The notes beneath the pieces were generated by a model, which was not told the origin of the DNA, did not search any database, and saw only the letters and a program-made list of their open reading frames with translations. The position numbers and the translations under genes were made by a program. 64,000 bases of DNA. Origin: Aureobasidium sp. EXF-3400. Taxonomy: Eukaryota; Ascomycota; Dothideomycetes; Dothideales; Saccotheciaceae. Shown here piece by piece: positions 24,301 through 34,812 of this stretch (its first letter is position 1; every line of letters starts with the position of its first letter). The stretch spans positions 1-64,000 of the forward strand of contig SWBL01000030.1 in assembly GCA_024195585.1 (NCBI GenBank), read 5' to 3'.

Positions 24301-24810
24301 TCCTTCTCTGTGCAGGGACAAGCGCATTAGTCAGAGGCAAGTGTGAATGGAGGCGTGCATGTGACCAACCTGACTTCAGGTTGCTGCGCCGAAGCCTTGA
24401 GTATGCCCTTGCACACAGTCCTGTCCAATCTCTCCAACATGGATTCCCTCATGTACGTTGGGCTTTTGAAGTGCATTGTGTAGGCGGGCAGTCCTATGCG
24501 CAGCAGTGTGCTGTAGGCATGGCCTGTCACACTATCCTCGTAGGACGTCATCTTGTCTTTGCGCAAGCCCTCCAGGCAGATAGCGATATTGTCGTAAGTG
24601 TGTTCCCGTATCCTAGTAAAGAAATGCGATATATGGATGTACTGATGACTTGAATGCGAAACACCTTGAAGGTTTCAAAGTCGACTTGAAAGCTCGGTCC
24701 AATGATGCCGCCAAAGTTTGCCGAAGTTTCTCCACCGAGGGAAGTCGCATGTCCTCCTGCGAAGCCTCGGACTTTTGATGTTTCCCATTGATCACCAAGC
24801 ATACAGACAT
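21307..24810 (-). CDS. ataxin-10/Ctr86-like ARM-fold protein with internal HMG box
   Basis: Exons are 24810-24665, 24612-24370 and 24307-21307, giving 1129 aa. N- and C-terminal regions are helical, and the C-terminal ~80 residues near 930-1010 (WRNLKKLTVLVLSSLIWKN... NPYIREHAIMCLR) match the ataxin-10 domain of yeast Ctr86-type proteins. Between them, at about 351-425, is a clear HMG box (RPVSGYVLFVRQHQ... ALAARWSILSDKEK... YEKELAAYQ) followed by charged coil and acidic disorder. This domain mix is unusual: ataxin-10-like proteins are generally described as cytosolic. The HMG box lies inside one uninterrupted 3-kb exon, so it is not a mis-joined neighbour. The function is unknown. Exon 1 is supported by frame and splice sites only. 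Confidence 0.78.
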
Positions 24811-24909
24811 CGTCGCACTGCAAGACAAACTTTGGAGAACACCCCGAGTACTGTGTTGATGTCGTGAATTCATTATATAACTTCGATCCCTACTCCTGGT
24901 TCCGCTCGC

Positions 24910-25230
24910 TCATGCATGCCCTTGAGCCTGTCTGGCAGCTCTCCACTCCTTCTCAGACTTGTGCGATACAGCATGCACATTCATGACAGATCCGTTTCCA
25001 CGCTCATTTGGATGGAACAGAGCATCTCTGGGTGAAGCCACCGGTGTCAAGATATCCGATGCTCCATCGTCGAATGCAGAAGCCTCAACCTTGGCTGCCT
25101 CAATATCCTTCTCACGAGCTTCCTTCTGATTGTTCTTGTGCTTGAGCCAGCGTAATATGAGAATCAGAATAACGATGGTAGAGACGAATCCAACAATGAC
25201 ACCAATTGGTACTGCGTTCTCGTATGCCAT
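24910..25230 (-). CDS. small single-pass membrane protein, unknown
   Basis: A 106-aa single-exon frame starts with ATG at 25230. A hydrophobic helix (about residues 7-27, PIGVIVGFVSTIVILILIL) is followed by WLKHKNNQKEAREKD, a basic stop-transfer and charged region, then a soluble tail. This suggests a short lumenal N-terminus and a cytosolic tail. The in-frame sequence upstream of 25230 (to 25347) is open but has no ATG until far out and is probably leader. I do not recognise a family. Confidence 0.6.
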   Translation of the reverse strand: MAYENAVPIGVIVGFVSTIVILILILRWLKHKNNQKEAREKDIEAAKVEASAFDDGASDILTPVASPRDALFHPNERGNGSVMNVHAVSHKSEKEWRAARQAQGHA

Positions 25231-26284
25231 GGCGCAGTGAAAGGCTTCGAGTGTGAAAATGACCTTTGGCGGTTGCTGATCGCTATGGTGTAGGTTGTCA
25301 AATTCGTCGAGATAGTACATAAAAGATGGTGTGATTGTCTGCAGCATGTCAGAAGATTGATATTGAGCATGAAATTGGTTTTAAGAAATTACCGGATAAT
25401 CAGAGGAGGTCTATAAAGCAATTGGGTTGAGAAACAGTAAATACTGCAATGGCGACGAAGAATCGTGGGCATCTACATCTCTTATGTAGCACCAAACAGT
25501 AGATCATGGCCAACCAGGCAGTGCAACAGAAGTAGGGAGCCTGAAACCCTTCGGATCAGGCCCGCAATTTGCGCTGAGTCGAAATCCTTGTAAACCCCAG
25601 CGAATGATGTTGAGTGTGAACGGGACGATCAAAATATTCACCTCCCCACTCTTTTGTCCATGGGCTGACGAGTTCCAATGTACATCAGAACCATTGCATG
25701 ACCGCTTGTGGAGAATTCAAGCGAGAACTTTCAACCTTGCTGGAAATCCTTGAACATGGCCATCTAGCTACACAACAATTGTGTCTTGTTGCATCTTGTC
25801 GGAAGAAGACTGCACGCATTCCACTCTGACGTTTACGACTTCGCCTGTCAGAATGACTATACGTTTTGTTTTGGCAAGATTAGTCTGAGAGAGAGCACAA
25901 ATGCAAGTTGTGGATATAATCAGCTTTGCAGAGCATGGTCTAGATACAAGAAAGGAAGAGTTAAGGTGTCTTTAGAGGCAAGATTGAATGTAATAAAGAA
26001 GCGTAATGAGCTCTGGCAAATGCATTTTAAATATCCCCCAAGATGTTGAGAGAAGAGAGGTAGCGTCAATAGAAAGGACGCCAGCTGCAAAGAAGATATA
26101 TGGAAATGAAACGAAAAGAAAAGCAAGATAGATGTGCCAAATTCAGCCCGTAAAGCCATCAGCTCATGATCGCATCATGGCGGATGTCGCTGGAACCATG
26201 CCAATGCAAAGCAATGTAAAAGAGATAGTCGTGAGTGAAGTCGTGATAGCAAAAATGAGAGGCGCAAGTCGTTGAAGGAAAGGC
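25231..26284. other. intergenic, no recognisable gene
   Basis: The stretch is A/T-richer than its neighbours, with A-rich runs near 26050-26130. The open frames on both strands (for example 25786-26049 plus) lack motifs and splice partners. It holds the promoter of the small membrane protein and the 3' UTR of KAR5. Confidence 0.5.
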
Positions 26285-28074
26285 TCAAGAAAGCAGTGGT
26301 CCAGTGCTGGCAGGTACATACGACAGCGAGGCTGAGTACTTCAAGTCTTGGTTGATGTTGTCCGGAAGGATGGGCTGGTTCGAAGTCTTCTGTTGCTTGT
26401 ACCAAAGCTTGCAAACGAAAGTTGCGGTGACTGCGACTGCCAAGATACCCAGAATGCTGATGGCGGGAACCTCGGCGACCTGAGGAATCGCCATCACAAG
26501 ATGAGTGGTTGCTGCACGCTGTTAGAAAATGGTCACTGTAGCATGCAACATCAACATACCGATTGAAAACCCGAGCGATGCAACGACCGAACTTCTTGCG
26601 CGGAATAGGCCCCAGGTGTCGAAAGCAGCAAAGCCGAGACACCAAAAGACAGACAGCAACACAATCGAGATACAAGCGAATGGTATGCTGGCAAGCGAAG
26701 CTTCGAAGACTTGTTGAACAACTCTGGTAGGGAGGTTGTGAATGTCATTGTGAAATTCCGAGACGGTTCTGGCGGCGTCTGTCACGTTTTCGGTCACTGT
26801 AGAGATGGCTTCTAGCAGCATATCGGTCCTGTGTTGCAATGCTCTTGTAGTCTCGGTGTTATGAGCCAGAGCGAGAGCGAGTTGCTTGTTGTCGTTAGTG
26901 ACGGAGAAAAGATATGTATGACATTCATGACTCACTTGGTTTTGCTGAGCCAGAGCAACTGAGGCCGCCAGCGAGTTGTCATGAGACTGATCGATCTGGA
27001 TAGCGATATCAAGAGCTTGGCTGAGGTGCTGTGTTACATCTGCTTGTGCTTCCTGAGCGTGGAGACGGTGGCTCTCCAGATCCGAGGTGATGTGAGAGGA
27101 TGCCTGTGAATTATCAGCATCAAGAAGAACTGTCTGAGGTACGTTCAACTCACCTCGCGGACTCTCTCGACATCCCGGCTCAGATTCTGGATGTTGTCGT
27201 CGAGATCGTGAATGTTGACCCGGAACTTTGCCCACTGTTCAGCGATGCGATTCTGCATGTCGAGATCTGTGTTCAGAGCAAGATGGAAGGACTGCATGTT
27301 CTTGCCCATCTCAGTCCATTGTCTCTCGAACATGCGGTGCTCTTCAGTCGTGTCTGCCATGACGTTGGATGCCTCGGTGACTGCCTCGAGCATGAGCTTC
27401 ACCTTCTCAATCAAGTCATCTGATTTCACGCATCAGCGAAAGAGTCTCACGAATTGGAAATTTCTGGCCGCACCCTTGTCCAGCTCTGCTCTCATGGAAT
27501 GACAGAGCAGCACTGCGTTTTGGCGGGCGTTCGAGTAGCTCGTCCACCACACTGGGTTGGAGGAAAGCGAAGCCGAGCATTGATCAAGATCTCTGTTGTC
27601 TTCGAAGTCGCGAGGAGCCGTGGGTCTGGCAAAGCGACCATTGATGATGAAACCTCGAAAACCATTGAACTTCGAAGCCTGCTCGACAGGTCTGAAGGGT
27701 GAACAAGATGAAGGAATGTTGGCGTTGGCATCCATGAGTTCACAGATAGCCAGACGTGTAGCGTAGATCGACTTGGAGCGTTCGAGCATGACGTCGATGC
27801 CTTTGTTTGTGTCGAGGGTGGTAGCATGATCGATCTCAGAGCAAGTGTTGAGCAGAGCCTGGGAAGCCAGCTTCTGACATGAAGGAAGCTTCTCAACCTT
27901 GTACATGGTGTCGATGATAGTGTGCATGCCTTCAGTGATGCGAACCTTGTTGGAAGAAAGTTCGATGGCTGTAGGATGGTCAAGATCGCGGACCTTGAGG
28001 GCTGGTTGGAAGCCCATGCAAGGAAGAACGAAGAGAAACGAGAACAGCAGCATGGCCAGCATGTTTGCGTTCAT
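26285..28074 (-). CDS. KAR5: nuclear fusion (karyogamy) protein, Kar5/Tht1 family
   Basis: Exons are 28074-27474, 27419-27154, 27103-26936, 26884-26560 and 26511-26285, giving 528 aa. A signal peptide (LLFSFLFVLPCMGF) leads into a Cys-containing lumenal domain (SCQKLASQALLNTC... CELMDANA... CHSMRAELDK), then long coiled coil, and two C-terminal membrane spans (SLASIPFACISIVLLSVFW and ISILGILAVAVTATFVC). This is the Kar5/Tht1/Brambleberry layout, an ER/nuclear-envelope protein needed to fuse nuclei after mating. It therefore implies a sexual cycle or its remains. Intron 1 uses weak donor GTGCGG and intron 3 acceptor AAG; both restore frame. It is divergent from MRPL6 over 385 bp. Confidence 0.85.
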
Positions 28075-28459
28075 GATCAGGGTCACGAAGGGAAAGAAGG
28101 ATGGTTGGCTTCAGATCGTGGGGTCTGGATGGGATGGAGTGGTGTTGGGAGTTGGGAGGAAAGAAGGGAAAGAAAGGAAAGGGGAAAGAAGGAAAACAAG
28201 ATCGGAAACGATCTTTGCAGTGACTGACTTGCTACAATAGACAATGGTTGAATAGACGACTTGTCAAAGTCAATCTTGCAATTGTGATGTTGACAATGAA
28301 GGTGAAGCGCGTGGGATGCGCCGAGTGGGCGGAGGTCGCGGAGGAGTTGGTTGCCAAGATTCACTCCGGGCGGAGCTGGAAAGTCGGTTCGCCCTTCATT
28401 TGTTTCTCCAGCGGATAATTGTACCTGTCGCGATACACATCTCGTCCACACCACACACC

Positions 28460-29275
28460 ATGTTCACTCCAGCAAGGCGGCGCTGTGTCAGCGCAATCAA
28501 GACCTCTCGTTCCGCAGAAATTTCGATTCCGGCGTTCCTCCTTCCGGCTTTCCAGCAGCAATCCTCGTCCTTTTCTACCTCGTCGCCATGCCACTCAAAG
28601 ATTGGTAGCGCACCGCTGTCATTGCCCCCGGATGTCAAGTTCAACATCGTCGAAGCCCCCGTCCAGAAGAAGGGTGCCAGAGTCAGCCGCACACAAGAAG
28701 GCGCTATAGTCCACATCGAGGGCCCTCTCGGAAAGCTGTCTATGCCCATTCCCGCATACATGAACATTGTCTCGGACGAAGCAAAACGCACATACAGCTT
28801 GAGCATTCTGGACCAGGAGGAGAGAAAGCAGAGGGAGATGTGGGGTGAGTGAAAGACTTTGTCAAAGAGCTCGGAACTATGTGTCTGACATACTTCAAAA
28901 GGAACCTGCCGCGCATACTTGCAAAATCACATTCTTGGTGTCAGTGAAGGTCACTCTGCCATCCTTCGTCTTGTCGGTGTCGGTTACCGTGCAACTGTCG
29001 AAAAATCCGCCGTCACAAAACAGCCCGCATACCCCGGCCAGGAGTTCGTGTCTCTCAAAGTTGGCTACTCACATCCCATTGAACTTGGTGTCCCTAAGGG
29101 TGTGAAAGCGAGCACTCCTCAGCCTACGCGCATCCTGCTTGAAGGTGTTGAGAAGGAGGTCGTGAAGCAGTTCGCTGCCGAGATCCGTGCTTGGAGAGTA
29201 CCCGAGCCCTACAAGGGAAAGGGTATTTTTGTCAACGACGAAACCATCAAGTTGAAGGCCAAGAAGATCAAATAG
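28460..29275 (+). CDS. MRPL6: mitochondrial large-subunit ribosomal protein uL6m
   Basis: Exons are 28460-28844 and 28902-29275 (57-nt intron GTGAGT...AAAAG), giving 252 aa. An R/S-rich N-terminus (about 45 residues with FSTSS) fits a mitochondrial presequence. It is followed by two L6 folds; HIEGPLGKLSMPIP starts the first and LRLVGVGYRA and GYSHPIELGVPKGV are L6 signatures in the second. The C-terminus EPYKGKGIFV..ETIKLKAKKIK matches the GKGI(K/R) end of L6. It forms part of the mitoribosome near the sarcin-ricin loop. Confidence 0.92.
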
Positions 29276-30100
29276 ACGATTCGCTTCTTGCACTATGTAT
29301 TTACTGTACGATATCTATTCCGAGAGCTGGATCTCATGTTCGAAAGCCCTTTCCTTCTCTGAGGCACGTACAAAACTCCGTAGCGTGAAGCAGCAAAGGT
29401 GGAGGCGGGACGATTGGCTACTCGAAACTGTGACAGTGATTGATGCACGAGTGTCGGAGAGCCTTGATGTGTTTCGCGGGTTTCTATATCGGAGAATAAG
29501 CTGCAGGGGAAGGGCCCGAAACGCGACTTCCTTCTTGCATGTCGATAGAGTAGTGCCAAGCAGAGAGATGAATGCTCAACCCCTCCTTGATCTTTTTGAT
29601 CTTTCCAGCAAGCATTCAATACTTATCGTGAACACATCAGAACATATTGTTCAATATTCATCATTCAGCTGAAGAGCTCGGCAGATCTTCTTGCATCATA
29701 TTGATGATGGAGGGTCGTCTAAAGAGTTTTACCCTTCGGTCTCGTATCGCAATATTGGCTCCAACTGGTTTCACCATTGCACCAATGAACATCTGCGACG
29801 CAAGCCACTGTTGTTAAAAAAAGCAGCATCCAAGAAGGATCCCCAGACGGCAACCTCGTACCTTGCAGACCAGTCCCAATAGGCGCGACTACATAGGCAT
29901 TCTACCCCCTCCTTCACAACCGGTAGGTTACTAGTCGACCAGCTGAAGCGTTTGTCTGTGACGAGATTCTGCTTTCTGCTTTCTGCTCTTGACGAGCCAC
30001 ATTCCTTTCCGTTCTGATCATTCTGCTTCCTGTCGCATACCGATCGCATTCACTCTTCCACCTTAATACCTGATAACGACATCTTGCAACCTCTTCCATA
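29276..30100. other. intergenic between MRPL6 and MARVEL-like gene
   Basis: The region contains the MRPL6 3' end and the promoter of the next gene. A plus-strand open frame (29295-29672) shows no known motif. An A/G-poor, T/C-rich stretch at about 29990-30090 precedes the next start. Confidence 0.45.
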
Positions 30101-30987
30101 ATGCTCTCAGATCTGTTCCTGAGTCGGTCGCGAACTCAGCTGTATGGATATGATAAAGTTCGCGTACCTTTCCACGCTATTCGCGCTGCACAGTTGATCT
30201 CCAGCATCATTGTTGGCAGTATAATGGCATTCTTCATCTATCATTTACAACACGACAACTGGCCGACACCGTGGACTTTCAAAGTGGTACGTTCAACATT
30301 GAAGCTTCCGGATATCTAGAGTCACTGACCTTCATCGATAGCTTATGAGCGTTTCGTGGATCACGATAGCTATCCTGGCTGTGACCATCGCCCTCCATCT
30401 GCGTGTCGGTCTCAATCCTCGTTTGAACCTCATTCTCAACTCCACAATCTTTGTCATCTGGACTATTGGTTTCGGCATGCTGTCCTGGTGGATGTGGGGA
30501 ACCTTGACACATTATTGTGACGTCGGTCACTGGAATGATGGCACTGGCATCATGGTCTGCAAGATCTACAAGGCTTTGTTCAGCTTTGCGCTGCTAGGAC
30601 TGTAAGTATTGACTTCGCTCAGTCTGACGGCATCATCTGACCAAACGTAGGATCTCTACTCTTTTGGCAGTCGCACTGGATATCCACATCAGCCGCATGA
30701 ACACCCTACGCGGCCAGCACTTCCGCCTGAACATCTTCGGCGATAGAAAGACCAGTGAAGTTCCTATGAATGGGCCATACACCGATGTCAACTCCCGATC
30801 AAATTCACAGGACGATCTCAATCACTCCAACGAGAGTCTACCACACGTTGCAACTGGCGATGCCTTCGAAGTCCCTAGTGCTGGATCGCAAAAGACCAGA
30901 GCAGGATACACGATTCCGGAATCGCAATTCGACTATGAGACTGGATACCATGGAGCTCATGCTGAGAGGGTGTTTGGCGCGAAGTAG
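30101..30987 (+). CDS. four-TM MARVEL-like membrane protein
   Basis: Exons are 30101-30286, 30342-30601 and 30651-30987 (introns 55 and 49 nt), giving 260 aa. Four hydrophobic segments are visible (around residues 29-48, 64-80, 92-112 and 136-154); between the third and fourth is a loop with CDVGHWNDGTGIMVC that may form a disulfide. A polar cytosolic tail of ~100 residues follows. The layout is that of fungal MARVEL-domain proteins, which sit in plasma-membrane microdomains such as eisosomes; the exact role is unknown. Confidence 0.75.
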
Positions 30988-32069
30988 AGCAAAAGAAGGC
31001 TAGAGGCTAGAGGCTGTTTTCCTTGGTTAAAAAGGAGGATACAAGGTAGAAGGAGTATAACGCATATCATGACATGGTCGTCCTTAATACGTAGAGGCTG
31101 GACCCTCCATAAGTCTGGACGACCGCAAACAAAACCTGCCCTGTATTGGAAGCAGTAAACAATACATCATTTCTACACAAAACACCGGCATCTCAGATCC
31201 TGAAAGTTCATGGACTACCGCATCGAATCAGAAGTGACGAAACCAGCCAATCAACATCACCTCAACAGGTAACTCAGGCCAACCACCTACTCACTCACTT
31301 ACTTTATATACCAGCACCACCGCCACCCTCACACCTGCCACCATCGCTTTACCGACAAGCGGTGGATTGGCCCAGCGGTCTTGCGCCAGCACAAGGTGTT
31401 GGCGATCCCCGCTGGAAGGTCACCGGTTCGATTCTCGTAATCGAACTAATGGAGCCGCAGATGCTCTTATCCCTGAAATGAAACCAGTGTATCTGGTGGC
31501 TTTCTCCCCGCTGATAGGCTTTGTACGACTGAGCCTTGGTAGCGGGGATTTGTTTTGCTACTCCTTAGGTCGTGAGAATGTGCTGTGAGTTGAAGGTGAT
31601 CGTATTGCAGTTGACTTGTCATGTTGTTCGTGGCTTCCATGCACGTTGCCTTGTCTCTCTTCGATGGCCTTGTGCTTGGGAGATACTTCTTGCTCTAACA
31701 TACGTAGTCTGCATTCTTCATTTATACAGAGTACTTATACGTCTAGGCCATGTCACAGTGAGATTCGGGACCGATGACTTGACTGTCTGAAAGGCTGTTG
31801 ACACTGTGTAGTCATTGGGCTTTACTTAGCGTAGGCTCATATGACTTTGAACTGAACTAGAACTCCTTGATTCAAGTGTCAAAAACTTCAGTTGCTCGAT
31901 GAAATAGCCAATACTAATACTGTTTCCTTTTGCGCTAAGATGGCAGTGAGCGACTACTAAAAATTCTGGTGATGTTTGGAAAAACAACGAAACTCCGTGA
32001 GCGCTGCAAATTCCTCTTTACTCCTCAGGTATCCCACACTGACTCTGATTTTCAGCGCTGCTGGAAATA
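30988..32069. other. intergenic with a tRNA-like element
   Basis: Apart from the tRNA-like element at 31361-31447, no gene is apparent. Short open frames across 31146-31790 lack recognisable motifs. Confidence 0.45.
31361..31447 (+). tRNA. degenerate tRNA-like sequence, Leu(AAG)-like relic
   Basis: An A-box-like TTGGCCCAGCGGT (about 31367-31379) and a B-box-like GGTTCGATTCT (31425-31435) are spaced as in a tRNA. A hairpin GCCAGCAC-AAG-GTGTTGGC (31384-31402) could be the anticodon arm with AAG, and a long variable region follows, as in tRNA-Leu. The acceptor and T stems contain mismatches, position 33 is not T, and no Pol III T-run follows. This is most likely a decayed tRNA or a Pol III-type promoter remnant. 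Confidence 0.4.
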
Positions 32070-33954
32070 TCAGTCAATTATGGTAGACGTGACTACGTAG
32101 ACCGTCGAAGCTGTCGACGGAGCGCAGACAGGCGTGCTGGTGACTGTGGTCCGAACGAAAAGTGGACCGATGGGTTCAACTGTCTCAGTTTGCATCAAGG
32201 TTGTATACTCTGTCTCTGTGGCCGTCACGGTTGTTAGGCCAGACGTCGTGGACGTGATGGTTGATGTACGTGTCGACTTAGGAGGACACACTGAAACAGT
32301 GCTGTAGACAGTGCGCTCTTTAGCGATGGCCTCCGATCTCAAAGCTTGACGTTTGGAGGGATTAACATAGGTGCAAGTGGTTGCAGTGTTAGTGCTGTGA
32401 GATGTTAGGCTGTATACCACACCAATTTCTCAGATCGGAAGATACTTACTAAGTCTCGATCTCTGTGTATTCAAACTGGAAAGTAACAGTAAGAACGTTT
32501 GTAGGAAGAGTTGTAGTGCTCGAAAACGTTATGGTGGACCAAGAAGTCGTCCAGACTGTAGCAGTGGGGGTCACTGAAGCGACACTTGGACATGTGAATG
32601 TAGCAATTGAGAAAACCTGATCAATACTAGTCGAGACAGAGTCCTTAGACATGGTCAGAATGCCCTTCGAGGTGCTTTTGATAATCTGTGTTTGCACGGC
32701 CGTAGACACGACTGAAGTAAGCGTAGAAGGAATGATAGATAGCTTATTCACAGTCGAGATACGAGTGACTGATATGACACGACTGCTCTGAGCTTGCTTG
32801 GTGGCAAAGCTCGTTGCGGTGCTCGTTATCGTCTTGACTGAAGTGTACACTGTGGTCGGCTTCAGGGATTCAGACTTGACTATGCAACTGCAAGCTTGAG
32901 TAGCCTGAGCAGGTGCGAGGGTCTTCCAGAAAGAAAGGATTGCAAGCGAAGCCGAGGCGTCCCTATGAACATAAACTGTAGTGTAAGGTGGTTGAGTGTC
33001 TGCTTGGGTAGAAAGAGCCACGTTGACGGTCTGTACGCTCGTCTCAGTATCAACAGCCACCAAAACACTGCCGATATTTGTGGTCTCGGTGTATTGGACT
33101 ACAATGCTGGTTTCAGTAGCGGTCGATTTTGCAGTGACAGACTGGATGACTTTCTCAGTGCTGACCCCGTTGACAGTAGATGTACTTTTGATGGTGGAGA
33201 TGAGGTTGGCAATCGAAGTTCCTTGTGTTTTGATCTTTGTGATGGTAGTAGCCTTGGTAATTGTCTTTACTGCAGAGACAGTGGGTCTCAGAAGCGACGA
33301 GCAGTATTGTGAAGCCTGCGGCAGCAGCGTAGGCTTACTTGCAAAAAGTGTGGATTGAGAAGAGCAAAAGGGAACTGACGAAACCTGCTTTGTGACTACG
33401 CATTTGCAAAGCGTAAGCAACTGCTTAGCAGAGTACAGAGCGAACGGAGAGGTAGTCCTAGAGCTTGAACCATGTCAGTACTCTGATGAATACTCATGAG
33501 TATGAGTAACATACTATGCGTTGTAGAAGGTACAGAAGTGCCAGGGCTCGGTAAACTGCTTGCTCATCTCTGCTGTACATGAGGCTTGAGATTGTCTTTT
33601 CTCCAGCACAGCCTCAATCATGCCTTCCTCACGCTTCGGCTTGGAAACAGTACTGGATGAAGAGATGCATTTACATAGGTCCGTAACCTGGAGGTTGGTG
33701 AATTCAAGAAACGGTGATCTGGTTCGAATACTGGATTGATATCAGAAATAGAGTTCGACACAGAGCAGCGATGATGAAACGCACTCAGAAAGCCACCACT
33801 CGCAGAAGTAAATCTCATCGCTGACGGTGCGACGGACAATGGCAATGTCTCTTGCAGTACATTTCGAGGTAGCTCGCCCCTGCAGCGGTGAGGAGAATAC
33901 GCCTAGAGCGAGGACAAAGAACGTAACGAGGAACAGGAACCTCTGGTTGAACAT
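32070..33954 (-). CDS. secreted Ser/Thr-rich protein with duplicated Cys domain
   Basis: Exons are 33954-33785, 33730-33515, 33463-32450 and 32409-32070, giving 579 aa. A signal peptide (LFLVTFFVLALGVFS) is followed by two copies of a ~50-residue unit: YFCEWWLSD.RTRSPF...LCKCIS and HFCTFYNAY.RTTSPF...LCKCVV. Each unit is cut by an intron at the same codon and phase. LEKRQ between the units looks like a Kex2 site. The remaining ~400 residues are T/S/V-rich (TVT, STxT runs) with one partial third CSC unit, as in heavily O-glycosylated wall or surface proteins. No GPI signal is seen. Intron 3 is only 40 nt, so that junction is less sure. The function is unknown; a cell-surface or secreted role is inferred. 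Confidence 0.7.
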
Positions 33955-34812
33955 CTTACTAGGGAAGAAGGGCGTGACAATCAAGATCATGATGGCACGA
34001 TGCCTCTACCTTTATAGTATTCCGCGCCATGTTGACAGGAGTGACCTTATAATTCGACAAGCTGCAACAAGAAAAAGGTGAGTTGCTCGAAGGAATAGAT
34101 GAAAGCAAACGGTCGATAACCTGTCCGCGAAGCCCGAGTCTATAGGTAGGGCTGCACGTTCGTTTCTTGTGGAGATTCATCCTTACGGGAGTACTCCGAG
34201 GTTGAGGATTGAAGGATGAACATACAGGCGACTAAGTGTCTGTGTCTTAGCAGAGTAGTCTCAGCCAGCCACAGTGACAACGGTTCTGCTTCTGTGAGGA
34301 AGTTGCAACGGTGGGGTGGTAGGCGGCTCATTGACACAAGTGTGAAGGTATCAGCGTAGGAAAGGCATTGATATCAGCGCAAATAATGACAGGAATTAAT
34401 GGAAATGCGATGCAGCCATATTCTCAGGGCAATGTAGATGGTAGAAAAGGGTTGTTTGAGAATGAAGGTTCAGCGTTGCCAACACGGGGAGAAACCTTGA
34501 AACTTGTTGCCTTCCAACGGTCCACCTTGACACTCGAGTCAGAAACATATCAAGGAGAGGAGGCTTGAGTAAACAGTTGTGCTCCGGCCTTTACGCCGTA
34601 CGACACGAAAAACAGGCTGCAATCAATTCCATGCAGAGTACAAGCGAGAGTACCCCTCAGAGATGATCAACCAAGATTTGCCTTCAGAGCTTCTGATAGT
34701 TGGATCCTTGTTCATCTTCCTCCTACAGTGTGATACGAAGAAGATATCAAACTCGAAACATGAAATCACATCTCGAGCCACCAAATCTAGCTACTTCTTT
34801 CTGTCGATAGCA
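33955..34812. other. intergenic
   Basis: This holds the promoter of the secreted Cys-domain gene and the 3' end of the ABC transporter gene. No supported gene was found; the small open frames (for example 34368-34568) lack motifs. Confidence 0.45.

Noticed and set aside
29295..29672. 125-codon open frame after MRPL6
   Set aside because: No motif; lies in the expected 3' region and next promoter.
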